Source: Asparagopsis taxiformis
Lineage: Eukaryota > Rhodophyta > Florideophyceae > Bonnemaisoniales > Bonnemaisoniaceae
Direction: 5' to 3'
NCBI GenBank assembly: GCA_030407315.1
Contig: JALQPE010002471.1
Coordinates: 53,119 to 117,118 of the forward strand
Length of the DNA: 64,000 nt
Part shown: positions 50,770 through 59,551 of the stretch, one piece after another
Layout: each line of letters begins with the position of its first letter
Position numbering within the stretch: the first letter of the stretch is position 1
Position numbers and translations under genes: made by a program
Notes under the pieces: model-generated
The model's database searches: none
What the model was told of the DNA's origin: nothing
The model's input: the letters and a program-made list of their open reading frames with translations, nothing else

Positions 50770-51656
50770 AACCCTTACGTAAAAGGGGGACGACCGACGT
50801 CAATGATTGGTCCTCCGCAGGCTCACCGATGAACGAGAGCTACGTAAAGCTCACGGCCGCGAAGGCCAACTCGAGTCACACGACACCCGACGTGGGGGAA
50901 GACACGAAGTCCGACGGGACAAACGAACCTCACACGAAGAGGAAGCCTCGCAGACGAGCGAGACGCGCTACCCGGAAGCACGACGCTTCCGAGCGCGAGA
51001 AAGCCAAGCACGCGGCTTATACGAAGCGTGTCGACGCAAAAGAAGCCATACGGGCTCATACGGTGAAGCGACGAATCGCTAGCGAAGACGTAGACCGCGC
51101 GCCGGTCAGGACCGAACCGTTGGTCCTCGATGGGCATACGTGCCTACTTGCGTCGAAGCATTATATCGTGTCCGGAACGATCGGACTAGACCTCAACGTG
51201 ATGAGGGCGATTACCATCGCGATGGATACGTGCAGCGGCTACAACTTGATACGAACAAGGTTACTACCCTACGACTGGGTCGACCGCTGTCTACGTGACG
51301 AAGAGCTGCCGAAGCTCGGAGACGCCAACGGGCGACGTTTGCCTATCGAAGGCGCCATCCTGCTTCGTGTCAGGTTGGGGAACTCGCTGTTCCGCGTAAA
51401 ATTCTTCGTAGCCAACACGCTGGCCGTTCCCGTTATAATGGGTACGTCGTTCATGTCGAAGCATGTCGATGCTATACGCTGTCGAGCGCAGACAATCGAC
51501 CTCCATCGGGGGGATACGATACCCATTATCGCGGAGGGCGATACGCGACTCCGTACGAGGAGGGGGAAGAGACGAATCCAAACGTGGAGCCCCCGAAACG
51601 CCGCGAGCGTAACGCGGCCTCGAATAGGCCGAGCCGAACGTTCTCGGTTCGCCTGA
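50731..51656 (+). CDS. pro: Aspartic protease region, family B (by frameshift)
   Basis: This frame is -1 relative to gag and overlaps its end. It has a very basic linker (KRKPRRRARRATRKH) and then a retropepsin-like domain: GTIGLDLNVMRAITIAMDTCSGYNLI, LGDANGRRLPIEG and VPVIMGTSFM. The catalytic triad is usually D-[ST]-G; here it reads D-T-C, so the enzyme may be inactive. An internal ATG exists at 50829. After about 51560 the similarity to pol of the A element continues in a different frame (-1 again), so the frame end at 51656 is not the natural end of the polyprotein. Confidence 0.75.
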
Positions 51657-51689
51657 CGAAGTACACGCGTGTACCAGCGATGTCGCAAC
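51560..51689 (+). pseudogene. pol: Start of pol, family B, cut by A element
   Basis: In the frame that contains 51584, the sequence reads SVRLTKYTRVPAMSQL, which aligns with GIRLSQSVNVPPRSQV downstream of protease in the A element. It is interrupted at 51690 by the A element's LTR. Reverse transcriptase of this B element is therefore not in the window and should lie beyond 64000. Confidence 0.6.
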
Positions 51690-52375
51690 TGTCGTACCGC
51701 CTGGCGGTCCTCGCTGATCGAGCCGTGTCGCTTCCCTATTGGGTACCCACTTACGGGATGTGCCAATCAGAAGGCACCAGCCAACTGGCGTGTTTCCTAT
51801 ACTTAGGACCAGCTAAGGCTGACAAATAACCCCACCCGGGCCTGTCGGCCCCGGCCAAGACCCCACAAGGGGCAAAATTTTAACTTAGGCTGATCAGCCA
51901 TACATTACAATGTAAGCCTATTGGCAATGACCTCGCGGGTAGGCGAGCGCCAGTAATTGGGTTCTGATTGGTCACTAACTGGATATTTATTCCTAACCAC
52001 TAACCCTAGCTTACAGTAGACTTAGTATAAAACGGCCACTGGAATAGCCAGTAGGCACGGTTTCTAGAGTAACGTAAACTCAAGTGGAATTACGACCCAC
52101 AGGAACAGTGTTCGCATACCTATTGTTCAACCCCTCTCCGGGAAAACCTTAGGGTTAGCCAACAGCTCGACGGATTACGTCATCTTGCTCCATTAATACG
52201 CCTCTCGCGTGAGCACCCCTTTGTCACACAACCCCCTCCGGGTAACGACACCTTCTCTCTCACGAGACTACCCGCTGGGTACCTATAAGGTTCATCTGCT
52301 CTACCACTTCCTCTACCGAGGCTCGGGACACCTGTCGGGTGGTTTGCCGCTCTAGCGGATTTTCTACCTGCTACA
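51690..52375 (+). mobile_element. 5' LTR of complete family A element
   Basis: 686 bp, starts TGTCGTACCGCCTGG and ends CTACCTGCTACA. Only two differences from the 3' LTR were noticed: one A missing in the 3' copy in the run after caagggg, and a g/a change in cctgtcgg/cctatcgg. Near identity means the insertion is recent. Confidence 0.95.
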
Positions 52376-52376
52376 T

Positions 52377-52394
52377 TGGTCTCTCGACCTAGAA
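52377..52394 (+). other. Primer-binding site, family A
   Basis: TGGTCTCTCGACCTAGAA, one base after the LTR end, identical to that of the family B element. Confidence 0.75.
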
Positions 52395-52452
52395 CCTTGT
52401 ACCCTCGGGTAAGTCTCTTTGAGAGAAATTTTCCTTCACAATCATCTTCACG

Positions 52453-54378
52453 ATGCCTCGTAACCCTACAACGGGACCCTCTAGTGAGGACATAGCGCCT
52501 GCCAGCGACTTATCCGATTCGGATCTGATCGCCGAAGAAGGCGTGGTGATTAACACCCTGCAAGACCGAGCCGACCGAATCTTCAACGAACGGTTGGAAG
52601 AGTTCAAGGCTGAATTCAGCACCGTCGTCGAGAAGACTGTTCAAGACCGCAGGGCGGAAATCGTAGACGCTACGGTCGAAACCGTCATGGAATTTGTCGA
52701 GCCAAAGCTGATGGCCGCCAGCCGAGAAGCCACCCAAGATCGGGACGCCGAGTTCCTAGCGGAAACCTGGAATCAGGTCAAAGCCGAATTCGCTAAACGC
52801 GTGTCCCTTCTGGAAACTCGTCTGGAGGAGCTTTCGATTCACGGCTTTAGTGCCAGTCCATTAGGACAACAGGAGTTTCCTGCTCGCCGAATCCGATCGG
52901 CTGACTTCCCTGACCCTACATCCGGTAGGGGGGAAGAAGAAGATCCCCGATTGGATCAAGTCGCAGAAGCAACCCGACACCTGTCGGACCGTGTCGACGC
53001 CCTCGCCGAATCACTATCCCAAACAGGGAATATCTCTCGCACGAGACAGCACGCTCGTGCCACCGGATCTGCACCGGAAAACCCCTCGTGGGATGATGAA
53101 GAAGGACCTCTTGAGGAAGGCTTAGTGCCTTTGAAGGCCCGCGAACCCGCATTCGACCTAGTGGTCTCCTATCGGTACTACCGACTCAAGAACAAGTCCC
53201 TAACGACCGATACCCCAACGGGTAAATCAAGAAGCTTGTATAAGCTAACGGAGAAGATCCGTAATTTCAACGCGTCATTTACGCCGTTCGATGGTACGGA
53301 ACCCATCGATATCCTCCGGTTCCTCGCGGAATTTCAAGATGCATGTGACTCATGCGGAGTCTCGGAGGGAGAAGCTACCAAGTTACTCAAGTATTTCCTG
53401 GAAGGAGAACCTCAACGGTTTATCGCCGCTGAGGCGCGAAAGCGCAAGCTTCTCAACCACCTGCACCAGCAGATCACTTGGCCTCAAGCCGTTAACGCCC
53501 TTCTGGCTCGCTACGCGACGGACAATGTCCTAGCGGACGCATATGACGCAGTAACGCGTATACGGCAAGGGCCGGATGAGGACGAAGCTGCCTACGCAGA
53601 CAGACTGCAGGACGCTGCACTCCTGTGTGCGAACGTCTTCTCGGAAAGAGACTTGGTCAACTACTACCTCAAGGGCCTACGCCCAGAGGTTAAACACACC
53701 GTCAAGGTGACTATAGGCCGCAGTGGCGGAGAAGATTTTCTTGCTGTCCGTAACCTTGCTAAAGGACTCGGGGACTCTTTAAGAGCTTCGCTACCCGCAA
53801 AGCCGAAGGCTTACCCTACTCGGGAAATCGCGGAACGCAAGCGCAAAGCGTTGCTCGCTACCGTACCCGGAGAACCGGCCGTGATACCGCGGACCCCGCC
53901 GCCGACCTTACCTTCCCCTACCGGGAACCCAATGGGCGCGCCAATGCAGGCCCCTACCCTAACGGGAGAACATCTTAAACTCGCTGAGAGTATGATCCCC
54001 GAAGGGGCTGTTACTTGGAGATGCTCTGGCTGTCGCCAACCAGGGCACGTGTTATACACTTGTCCTTACCTACCACCCTCAGTGGGAACTTACTTCGCCT
54101 TTGCGAACTACGCTTACCAGCAAGAACCGGAGCAGGTTATGCGCCGCCAACAGCGCCAGTCCAATCGGTTCAACCGAAAAAGGGATTACCCTAAAACCGT
54201 GCTCCAACGGTCAAACCCTCCAACACGCATGGTTGCGTTCGCCGATGACGAAAATCATCCCAAATTGGGTCCTCTGAGGCGAGACGTTTTAGAACGTAAC
54301 CGATCTTCCGTAACGGCTCAAGACGTTGCCGACGCCTTGGAAACCTCCGACGACTCTGACACGTCGTCGGAAAACTAA
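52453..54378 (+). CDS. gag: Gag polyprotein, family A element
   Basis: 641 aa from ATG 52453. The N-terminal 130 residues form acidic coiled coils. The capsid-like part (about 250-440) has LTEKIRNFNASFTPFDGTEP, LLKYFLEGEPQRFI and GPDEDEAAYADRL. A zinc knuckle C-x2-C-x4-H-x4-C is at about 524-537 (CSGCRQPGHVLYTC). It ends with an acidic Ser/Asp tail and TAA 54376-54378. The gene is intact. Order LTR, PBS, gag, pol and integrase after RT makes this a Ty3/gypsy element. Confidence 0.93.
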   Translation: MPRNPTTGPSSEDIAPASDLSDSDLIAEEGVVINTLQDRADRIFNERLEEFKAEFSTVVEKTVQDRRAEIVDATVETVMEFVEPKLMAASREATQDRDAEFLAETWNQVKAEFAKRVSLLETRLEELSIHGFSASPLGQQEFPARRIRSADFPDPTSGRGEEEDPRLDQVAEATRHLSDRVDALAESLSQTGNISRTRQHARATGSAPENPSWDDEEGPLEEGLVPLKAREPAFDLVVSYRYYRLKNKSLTTDTPTGKSRSLYKLTEKIRNFNASFTPFDGTEPIDILRFLAEFQDACDSCGVSEGEATKLLKYFLEGEPQRFIAAEARKRKLLNHLHQQITWPQAVNALLARYATDNVLADAYDAVTRIRQGPDEDEAAYADRLQDAALLCANVFSERDLVNYYLKGLRPEVKHTVKVTIGRSGGEDFLAVRNLAKGLGDSLRASLPAKPKAYPTREIAERKRKALLATVPGEPAVIPRTPPPTLPSPTGNPMGAPMQAPTLTGEHLKLAESMIPEGAVTWRCSGCRQPGHVLYTCPYLPPSVGTYFAFANYAYQQEPEQVMRRQQRQSNRFNRKRDYPKTVLQRSNPPTRMVAFADDENHPKLGPLRRDVLERNRSSVTAQDVADALETSDDSDTSSEN

Positions 54379-54409
54379 TGACGGGGAGTGAGGTGTCGCA
54401 CTCCCGTCA
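54369..54409 (+). promoter_or_regulatory. Candidate -1 frameshift signal, family A gag/pro
   Basis: G_GAA_AAC (54369-54375) ends directly before the gag TAA. It differs by one base from the canonical heptamer of the B element (GGGAAAC). After the 3-nt TAA, a stem of 11 bp with one bulged G forms between 54379-54390 and 54399-54409, loop 8 nt. The string TAATG also overlaps the stop with an ATG at 54378, so termination-reinitiation is an alternative. Confidence 0.6.
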
Positions 54410-54590
54410 GGAGGTGGAGCGATTACGCTACTCGGTGGACATCTCACCACAACCACCTCCGCAGGAAAAGGCTGCAACTCCCTCTAGGGACCAAAGTCTT
54501 TTCCAGACACAACCCCTTCGGGTTCCCCCACAGGGACTCGAACCTCAAGGCCGAAAGCCTCATGCCTGCTTAAGGCCGCCCATTACATAG
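54378..54590 (+). CDS. Linker ORF between gag and pol, family A
   Basis: A 70-codon frame, -1 to gag, with its ATG overlapping the gag TAA as TAATG. Its Pro/Gln-rich product ends at TAG 54588-54590. Near the end (EPQGRKPHACL) it aligns with the linker before protease in the B element, after which similarity continues in the pol frame. It is thus the N-terminal part of the pro-pol protein and not an independent gene. Confidence 0.5.
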   Translation: MTGSEVSHSRQEVERLRYSVDISPQPPPQEKAATPSRDQSLFQTQPLRVPPQGLEPQGRKPHACLRPPIT

Positions 54591-54592
54591 TA

Positions 54593-57500
54593 ATGGGTTC
54601 CATCGGACTCGATCCGTCAATTCTCACGCCCATGCGTATGGTGATGGACACCGGGTCCGGACCATCGGTCATCCATGAAAGGAGCTTACCCCAAAATTGG
54701 GAACAATTCCAAGTCCCTACGGGGAAAGTTCCGCAACTGGCCGATGCTAACGGCAATCCTCTTCGGATAAAAGGCAAGATAAAACTTTCCTTACAGTTAG
54801 GCCACAAGTCCTTTGAGGAAGAATTCTTCGTCGCGCCTAAGTTGGCCGTACCCCTCATCTTGGGAACTGGGGCAATGAATACCCACGTAGACGCAATTAG
54901 GTGCCGGGCCCAACGAATTGATATTCACGACGGCGGGTCGATAGCTATCCTAGTGATGTCGCCTACGCGTAAAACATCCCCCACCCTTTCGTGCTACGTG
55001 GATGCCTCGCGACCCTCTAATGGGATTAACTTAGACCGCCAGCCTCATGGCATTCGGTTGTCACAAAGTGTGAATGTTCCTCCGCGGAGTCAAGTAACAA
55101 CTACTGTTGTATGCGCCGGTGGCGGCTTGAGTATACTCTCTCCAAGAGATCGGATCCTTCACCGACATCGTGTCTCTATCCCGAATGGGGTTGCGGAAGT
55201 CATCCCGCGACAGGAATTCCTGACTATTTTAACTAACTTCGGTACATCCGACAAGTACCTCCCTAAAGGGACAATTATAGGCTATGCCCTCCGGGCACCC
55301 GAACGGCCAATGCGCCCCATGGCTCTCAGCCGTTCTACCCCTTCCTCCCAAGAGGCCTCCACTATGGTGACTACTCTCCCTCAGGAGCAAGAGGCCGAGG
55401 CCACCCAACCATCAAGCTGGAAGCAAGAAGTCTCTCTAGACCACCTTGGTCAAATCCCGTTGAGGGAACGCATCCTTAGCATGCTATCTCGACACGAGTC
55501 TATGTGGGATGGATCCCTAGGGGACATCCGCGCTACGGAACACCGAATCGACATAGTCGAAGGGAGCAAGCCTAGACGGCAACAACCCTACCGGATGGGA
55601 CCCGCTCGCCGAGAGATTGCCCGTAAGGAAATAACCAGCATGCTGGAAAAAGGAGTGATCGAACCGTCGACCTCCGAATGGGCTAGCCCAGTGGTTCTTG
55701 TCCCGAAGAAGGATGGTAAATTACGCTTTTGCGTCGACTACAGGGGTCTTAACGACATAACTGTCAATGATGTGTACCCCCTTCCACGAATGGATGATTG
55801 TATTGACTCCCTCGGAGATGCTCAGGTATTCACCACATTGGATTGTAATTCTGGCTATTGGCAGATCCCTGTTGCACAGGACGACCGTGACAAAACGGCA
55901 TTCACCTCCCACTTGGGGACCTATCGCTTCAAGCGTTTGCCTTTTGGCTTAAAGAATGCTCCGGCAACGTTTCAACGTGCCATCGACATTATTCTTAGCA
56001 GCGTTCGCTGGCAGACCTGTCTGATTTACTTAGACGATGTAATCGTTTTCTCTCGGGACGAGGCCGAACATCTCCACCATGTGGACCAAGTACTCTCCCT
56101 CCTACGGGAAGCAGGTGTCACCCTGAAGTTGACAAAGTGTCATTTCTTCGAAAAGAAGGTTGATTACCTGGGGCATGTCGTGATGCCAGGAAAGCTAGCT
56201 GTTGCACAGAACGCCACTTCGGCTATCGCTGACGCGATCTTTCCGCAAACGCCTACGCAAATGCGATCCTTCCTCGGAAGCTGTGGCGTCTTTCGACGGT
56301 TCATCAAAGGGTATGCCGCAATTGCGCACCCCTTGAACGAAATGCTGACCAAAGACAGCCTCCCTAAATTCGGGAAAGAACCTCCTACCGAGGACCAACG
56401 CCGCGCGTTCAACGCTCTCAAGGAGGTCATGACCAAGCCGCCGATACTGGCTCTACCCAAGTTGGGTCAACCCTACACCGTAGACACGGACGCTTCCGCA
56501 TACCAAATAGGATGCGCTCTGCTTCAGCAGCAAGGGGAAGAGAACGATCTCAAGCCAATTGGCTATTGGTCGCGGACCTTGACTAAACCTGAAAGAGGTT
56601 ACTCCCCTACGGAGCGTGAATGTCTAGCCGTCGTATGGGCTGTCACTATCCTACGTCCATACTTGGAGCAAACAAAGTTTGTAGTCCGGACGGACCATAA
56701 CGCACTGCGTTGGCTCATGAACATCAACGACCCTTCAGGGAGACTATGCCGTTGGCGCCTCCGACTTGCGGAATTTGACTATCAAATAGTCTACCGACCC
56801 GGTCGGGTTCACCAACTACCAGACGCCCTTTCGCGTGTTGAAACTAACGGCGAGACGCCCGTCACTATTGACGATGAAATACCAACTCTGTTGGCCACGC
56901 ACGCACCGCAAGGTGAAACATCCTTGGATGATGATACTGATGTTTGGTTCTACGACCTTTCTCTAGCAAGAGATCACGCCAAGGAGGCGCCTAATCGCAA
57001 CGGTACACCCGTCTTGACAACTCATCCGCAAACGGAAAACTTCTGCCCGATAACTCTCCAAGAGTGGCTCGAAGAGCAACGAACGGACGACTTCTGTCAA
57101 CAGGCCCTGGCCTCGCAGAAGTCTGACTCTCTCTTCTTCGAAGATGAAGACGGTGTCCTTTGTAGGAAGTCCAGACTGGATGGGTCATCCCAAATCGTAG
57201 TCCCTAAAGCCTTACGGCAACGTCTATTGACGATGTGCCACCACGGCATATTGGCAGGACATCCTGGTCAGAACCGCATGTACGACACGATGCGCCTATC
57301 TTACTACTGGCCTGCAATGGCTGCGGACATAACCGGAACGGTTGAACGCTGTTCAGCGTGTGCGAGAAACCGATTACGGTTGCGCAAACATGCGAGTACC
57401 CTCCAGCTGTTCCCAGCTACCACACCATTGGATGACGTTGCAATTGACCTCCTCGGTCCTCTACCTCGTACCAAGAAAGGTAACGTGCACCTACTGGTGA

Positions 57501-58678
57501 TTTCGTGTCGCTTTACCAAGCTAACCCAGGTGGTTCCGCTGCGAAGCATTACGGCTTACCATGTGGCAGTAGCCTTTTGTACACATTGGGTGTTTAAGTA
57601 TGGTCCTCCACGGACATTACTATCCGATAACGGTCCGCAATTTGCGTCGAAGTTCTTCCAGGCTGTCTGCCTCCAGTTAGGAACGAAGAACGTCTTCACG
57701 ACGGCATACCATCCCCAGACAAATGGGCAAGTCGAACGGTATAACCGTACTCTATTGAGCATGCTACGTAATTACGTCAATGATAACCAGGACGACTGGG
57801 ATGTCTACGCATCAGCGTTAACCTATGCGTACAACACGCACGTGCATCGCACAACGGGAACTACACCCTTCGACCTCATACTAAGCCGACCTCCACCGCC
57901 ATATGCGACACACCATTCGGTGAAAAGGAGGGCAACGCCAGACGCGTTCACGAAGCAAGACTTCTTACGCCGTATTACGGATACCATTGACATGGCAGGT
58001 AAACGCCTTCACAGCGCGCAAGCACGCTACAAGCGTAACTTCGACCGGTCAATCCGGAAGTCTAAACGACTCATCACTACCGATGATTACGTTTATCTGG
58101 ATAATCCAGAAGTCCGTGAACGGAACAAGCTAACTCCAATAGCTCAAGGTCCCTATAGGGTTATCCGTGCCGGACGGCGAACGGTTTACATCGACCGTGA
58201 TGGTATCACCGAAAAGGTTAGTCTCGATAGAGTTGCACTCGCTCCGCGACCGACCGAGGAACCAACCTTAGCACCTAGGCTACATGCCGCTAACGCACAA
58301 GCGTCACCATCAGGTGCAGATGCCCTCGCGCCAAATACACAATCACGCCAACCGACGGGCGACGGCCAACAGAACGCACAAAGCGAATCACCTCCGCCAA
58401 CTCCTAATCAGGAATACCCCTTCAGGGATCAACCATCGTCCCCACGACAACCTACAATTAGGATAACACCTGAAGGTAGTGGTTTGGGACAAACCACCCT
58501 TCAGGAGGGGGCCCCCGACGCTATGCGCGTAAGCAAAAATTTCGCAACACCCTCTCGGGATGAGCATACTCAACATTCACCACCTGGTAACTCACCCACG
58601 ATTGGGAGCGACACGTACGACCAAAGTCGTTTACCATTACACCAACAACCCGCACCCCCCGGTAACGACCGGCTATAA
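54593..58678 (+). CDS. pol: Pol polyprotein: protease, RT, RNase H, integrase (family A)
   Basis: 1361 aa from ATG 54593; the frame is open from 54488 and homology to the B element begins before the ATG (CLLKAAHYIV), so the ATG is unlikely to be the true start. Protease: MDTGSGPSVI (Asp 19). RT: FCVDYRGLNDI (about 377), LDCNSGYWQIPV, and the catalytic YLDDVIVF (about 478). RNase H: YTVDTDASAYQIG (about 627). Integrase: zinc part CHHGILAGHPG to CSACARNR (about 882-925), catalytic Asp in VAIDLLGP (about 950), Asp in LLSDNGPQF (about 1012) and Glu in NGQVERYNR (about 1047). A GPY/F-like module (GPYRVI) follows. All catalytic residues are present. The tail is Pro/Gln rich and overlaps the chromodomain ORF. 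Confidence 0.95.
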   Translation: MGSIGLDPSILTPMRMVMDTGSGPSVIHERSLPQNWEQFQVPTGKVPQLADANGNPLRIKGKIKLSLQLGHKSFEEEFFVAPKLAVPLILGTGAMNTHVDAIRCRAQRIDIHDGGSIAILVMSPTRKTSPTLSCYVDASRPSNGINLDRQPHGIRLSQSVNVPPRSQVTTTVVCAGGGLSILSPRDRILHRHRVSIPNGVAEVIPRQEFLTILTNFGTSDKYLPKGTIIGYALRAPERPMRPMALSRSTPSSQEASTMVTTLPQEQEAEATQPSSWKQEVSLDHLGQIPLRERILSMLSRHESMWDGSLGDIRATEHRIDIVEGSKPRRQQPYRMGPARREIARKEITSMLEKGVIEPSTSEWASPVVLVPKKDGKLRFCVDYRGLNDITVNDVYPLPRMDDCIDSLGDAQVFTTLDCNSGYWQIPVAQDDRDKTAFTSHLGTYRFKRLPFGLKNAPATFQRAIDIILSSVRWQTCLIYLDDVIVFSRDEAEHLHHVDQVLSLLREAGVTLKLTKCHFFEKKVDYLGHVVMPGKLAVAQNATSAIADAIFPQTPTQMRSFLGSCGVFRRFIKGYAAIAHPLNEMLTKDSLPKFGKEPPTEDQRRAFNALKEVMTKPPILALPKLGQPYTVDTDASAYQIGCALLQQQGEENDLKPIGYWSRTLTKPERGYSPTERECLAVVWAVTILRPYLEQTKFVVRTDHNALRWLMNINDPSGRLCRWRLRLAEFDYQIVYRPGRVHQLPDALSRVETNGETPVTIDDEIPTLLATHAPQGETSLDDDTDVWFYDLSLARDHAKEAPNRNGTPVLTTHPQTENFCPITLQEWLEEQRTDDFCQQALASQKSDSLFFEDEDGVLCRKSRLDGSSQIVVPKALRQRLLTMCHHGILAGHPGQNRMYDTMRLSYYWPAMAADITGTVERCSACARNRLRLRKHASTLQLFPATTPLDDVAIDLLGPLPRTKKGNVHLLVISCRFTKLTQVVPLRSITAYHVAVAFCTHWVFKYGPPRTLLSDNGPQFASKFFQAVCLQLGTKNVFTTAYHPQTNGQVERYNRTLLSMLRNYVNDNQDDWDVYASALTYAYNTHVHRTTGTTPFDLILSRPPPPYATHHSVKRRATPDAFTKQDFLRRITDTIDMAGKRLHSAQARYKRNFDRSIRKSKRLITTDDYVYLDNPEVRERNKLTPIAQGPYRVIRAGRRTVYIDRDGITEKVSLDRVALAPRPTEEPTLAPRLHAANAQASPSGADALAPNTQSRQPTGDGQQNAQSESPPPTPNQEYPFRDQPSSPRQPTIRITPEGSGLGQTTLQEGAPDAMRVSKNFATPSRDEHTQHSPPGNSPTIGSDTYDQSRLPLHQQPAPPGNDRL

Positions 58679-59243
58679 CCGCACAATTGCGACGAGAGGA
58701 CAACCATCCAGGTCATGCGTACAGACGCCGAGTTCCCCTCAACGGGACGCGAACCCTCCATCGGGAGCCGAACTTCGCATAGCGAACCAAGCAAGTCAAG
58801 CACCCGCCCATTTGGCAAAACCCAAACCGGGTCGACACACTCGCTCAAGTGCGAAGAAGATAGCCACGGCAAACCCCGTAAGGTCTTTGGAAGCCACCCC
58901 CAATGGGGAACAAGAGAAAGCGCCACAGGGCACGCAGCCGAACTCGGAACGAGTAGCTCTCCCTGAAGGGACGAAGGAAACCCCAGAGGGAAGTAGCGAC
59001 GCCGAACGCGCAACCTCAGAGGAGGAATATCCCATCGATGATCTCCTAGATTACGTCACTGACGACGACGGGGAACAATGGTTCCTGGTAAAGTGGTATG
59101 GCTACCGAAAGCCGACATGGACGCAACGCGCGAACGTCCCCCCTGAATGGGCATCAAGGTACTTCCGTCGAAGACAACACCGCGAAGGTGACCGGCAACC
59201 ACGCCGAGCGCGCACGCGCAAACCCAAGAGAGGGAAGAAGTAG
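58560..59243 (+). CDS. Chromodomain ORF, C-terminal part of integrase (family A)
   Basis: 227 aa from ATG 58560, overlapping the end of pol in another frame. The first 150 residues are low complexity. Residues about 157-207 form a chromodomain (EYPIDDLLDYV, then WFLVKWYGYRKPTW and VPPEWASRYF), and the end is basic (RRARTRKPKRGKK). In chromoviruses this domain is fused to integrase and targets insertion to chromatin. Here it is in the +1 frame relative to pol, so either a shift joins them or the ORF starts on its own. Confidence 0.85.
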   Translation: MSILNIHHLVTHPRLGATRTTKVVYHYTNNPHPPVTTGYNRTIATRGQPSRSCVQTPSSPQRDANPPSGAELRIANQASQAPAHLAKPKPGRHTRSSAKKIATANPVRSLEATPNGEQEKAPQGTQPNSERVALPEGTKETPEGSSDAERATSEEEYPIDDLLDYVTDDDGEQWFLVKWYGYRKPTWTQRANVPPEWASRYFRRRQHREGDRQPRRARTRKPKRGKK

Positions 59244-59551
59244 AATAACCCCACAGGGATAAGAACCTAACAAGGTACCCACTGGGTGGAGCTACCAAAC
59301 CTCGGAGGGTCAAGCCAAAAAGGGCGCACTTTATCACCGCCAACCGGAGCCACTGTGGAAATTTAGATTTCAGGAAATGAAAAAAATTGACCAAAAAAGG
59401 GTTTCAACAAACAAATCCGCACGTCAGCGTGATGATGCATCTTTAATGTACCTCAGAGGTGCCTCAGGACTACCTGATGAACAATGGCGCAACGCAAAAG
59501 CGTGTTCAAACTACCGTTAGAGGTTATTCTCCCAAAGGCAATTGCCAGTCC
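59244..59551. terminator. Convergent 3' region of sense and antisense genes
   Basis: A 308-bp gap between the stop of the chromodomain ORF (+) and the stop of ORF-c (-). It has A-rich runs (gaaaaaaattg, caaaaaaggg near 59380-59400). Both transcripts may end here. No ORF accepted. Confidence 0.35.

Noticed and set aside
51584..51829. Frame running from B element pol into the A LTR
   Set aside because: The first part is real pol remnant (listed), but the rest is LTR read by chance; the same LTR frame appears at 63224-63454.
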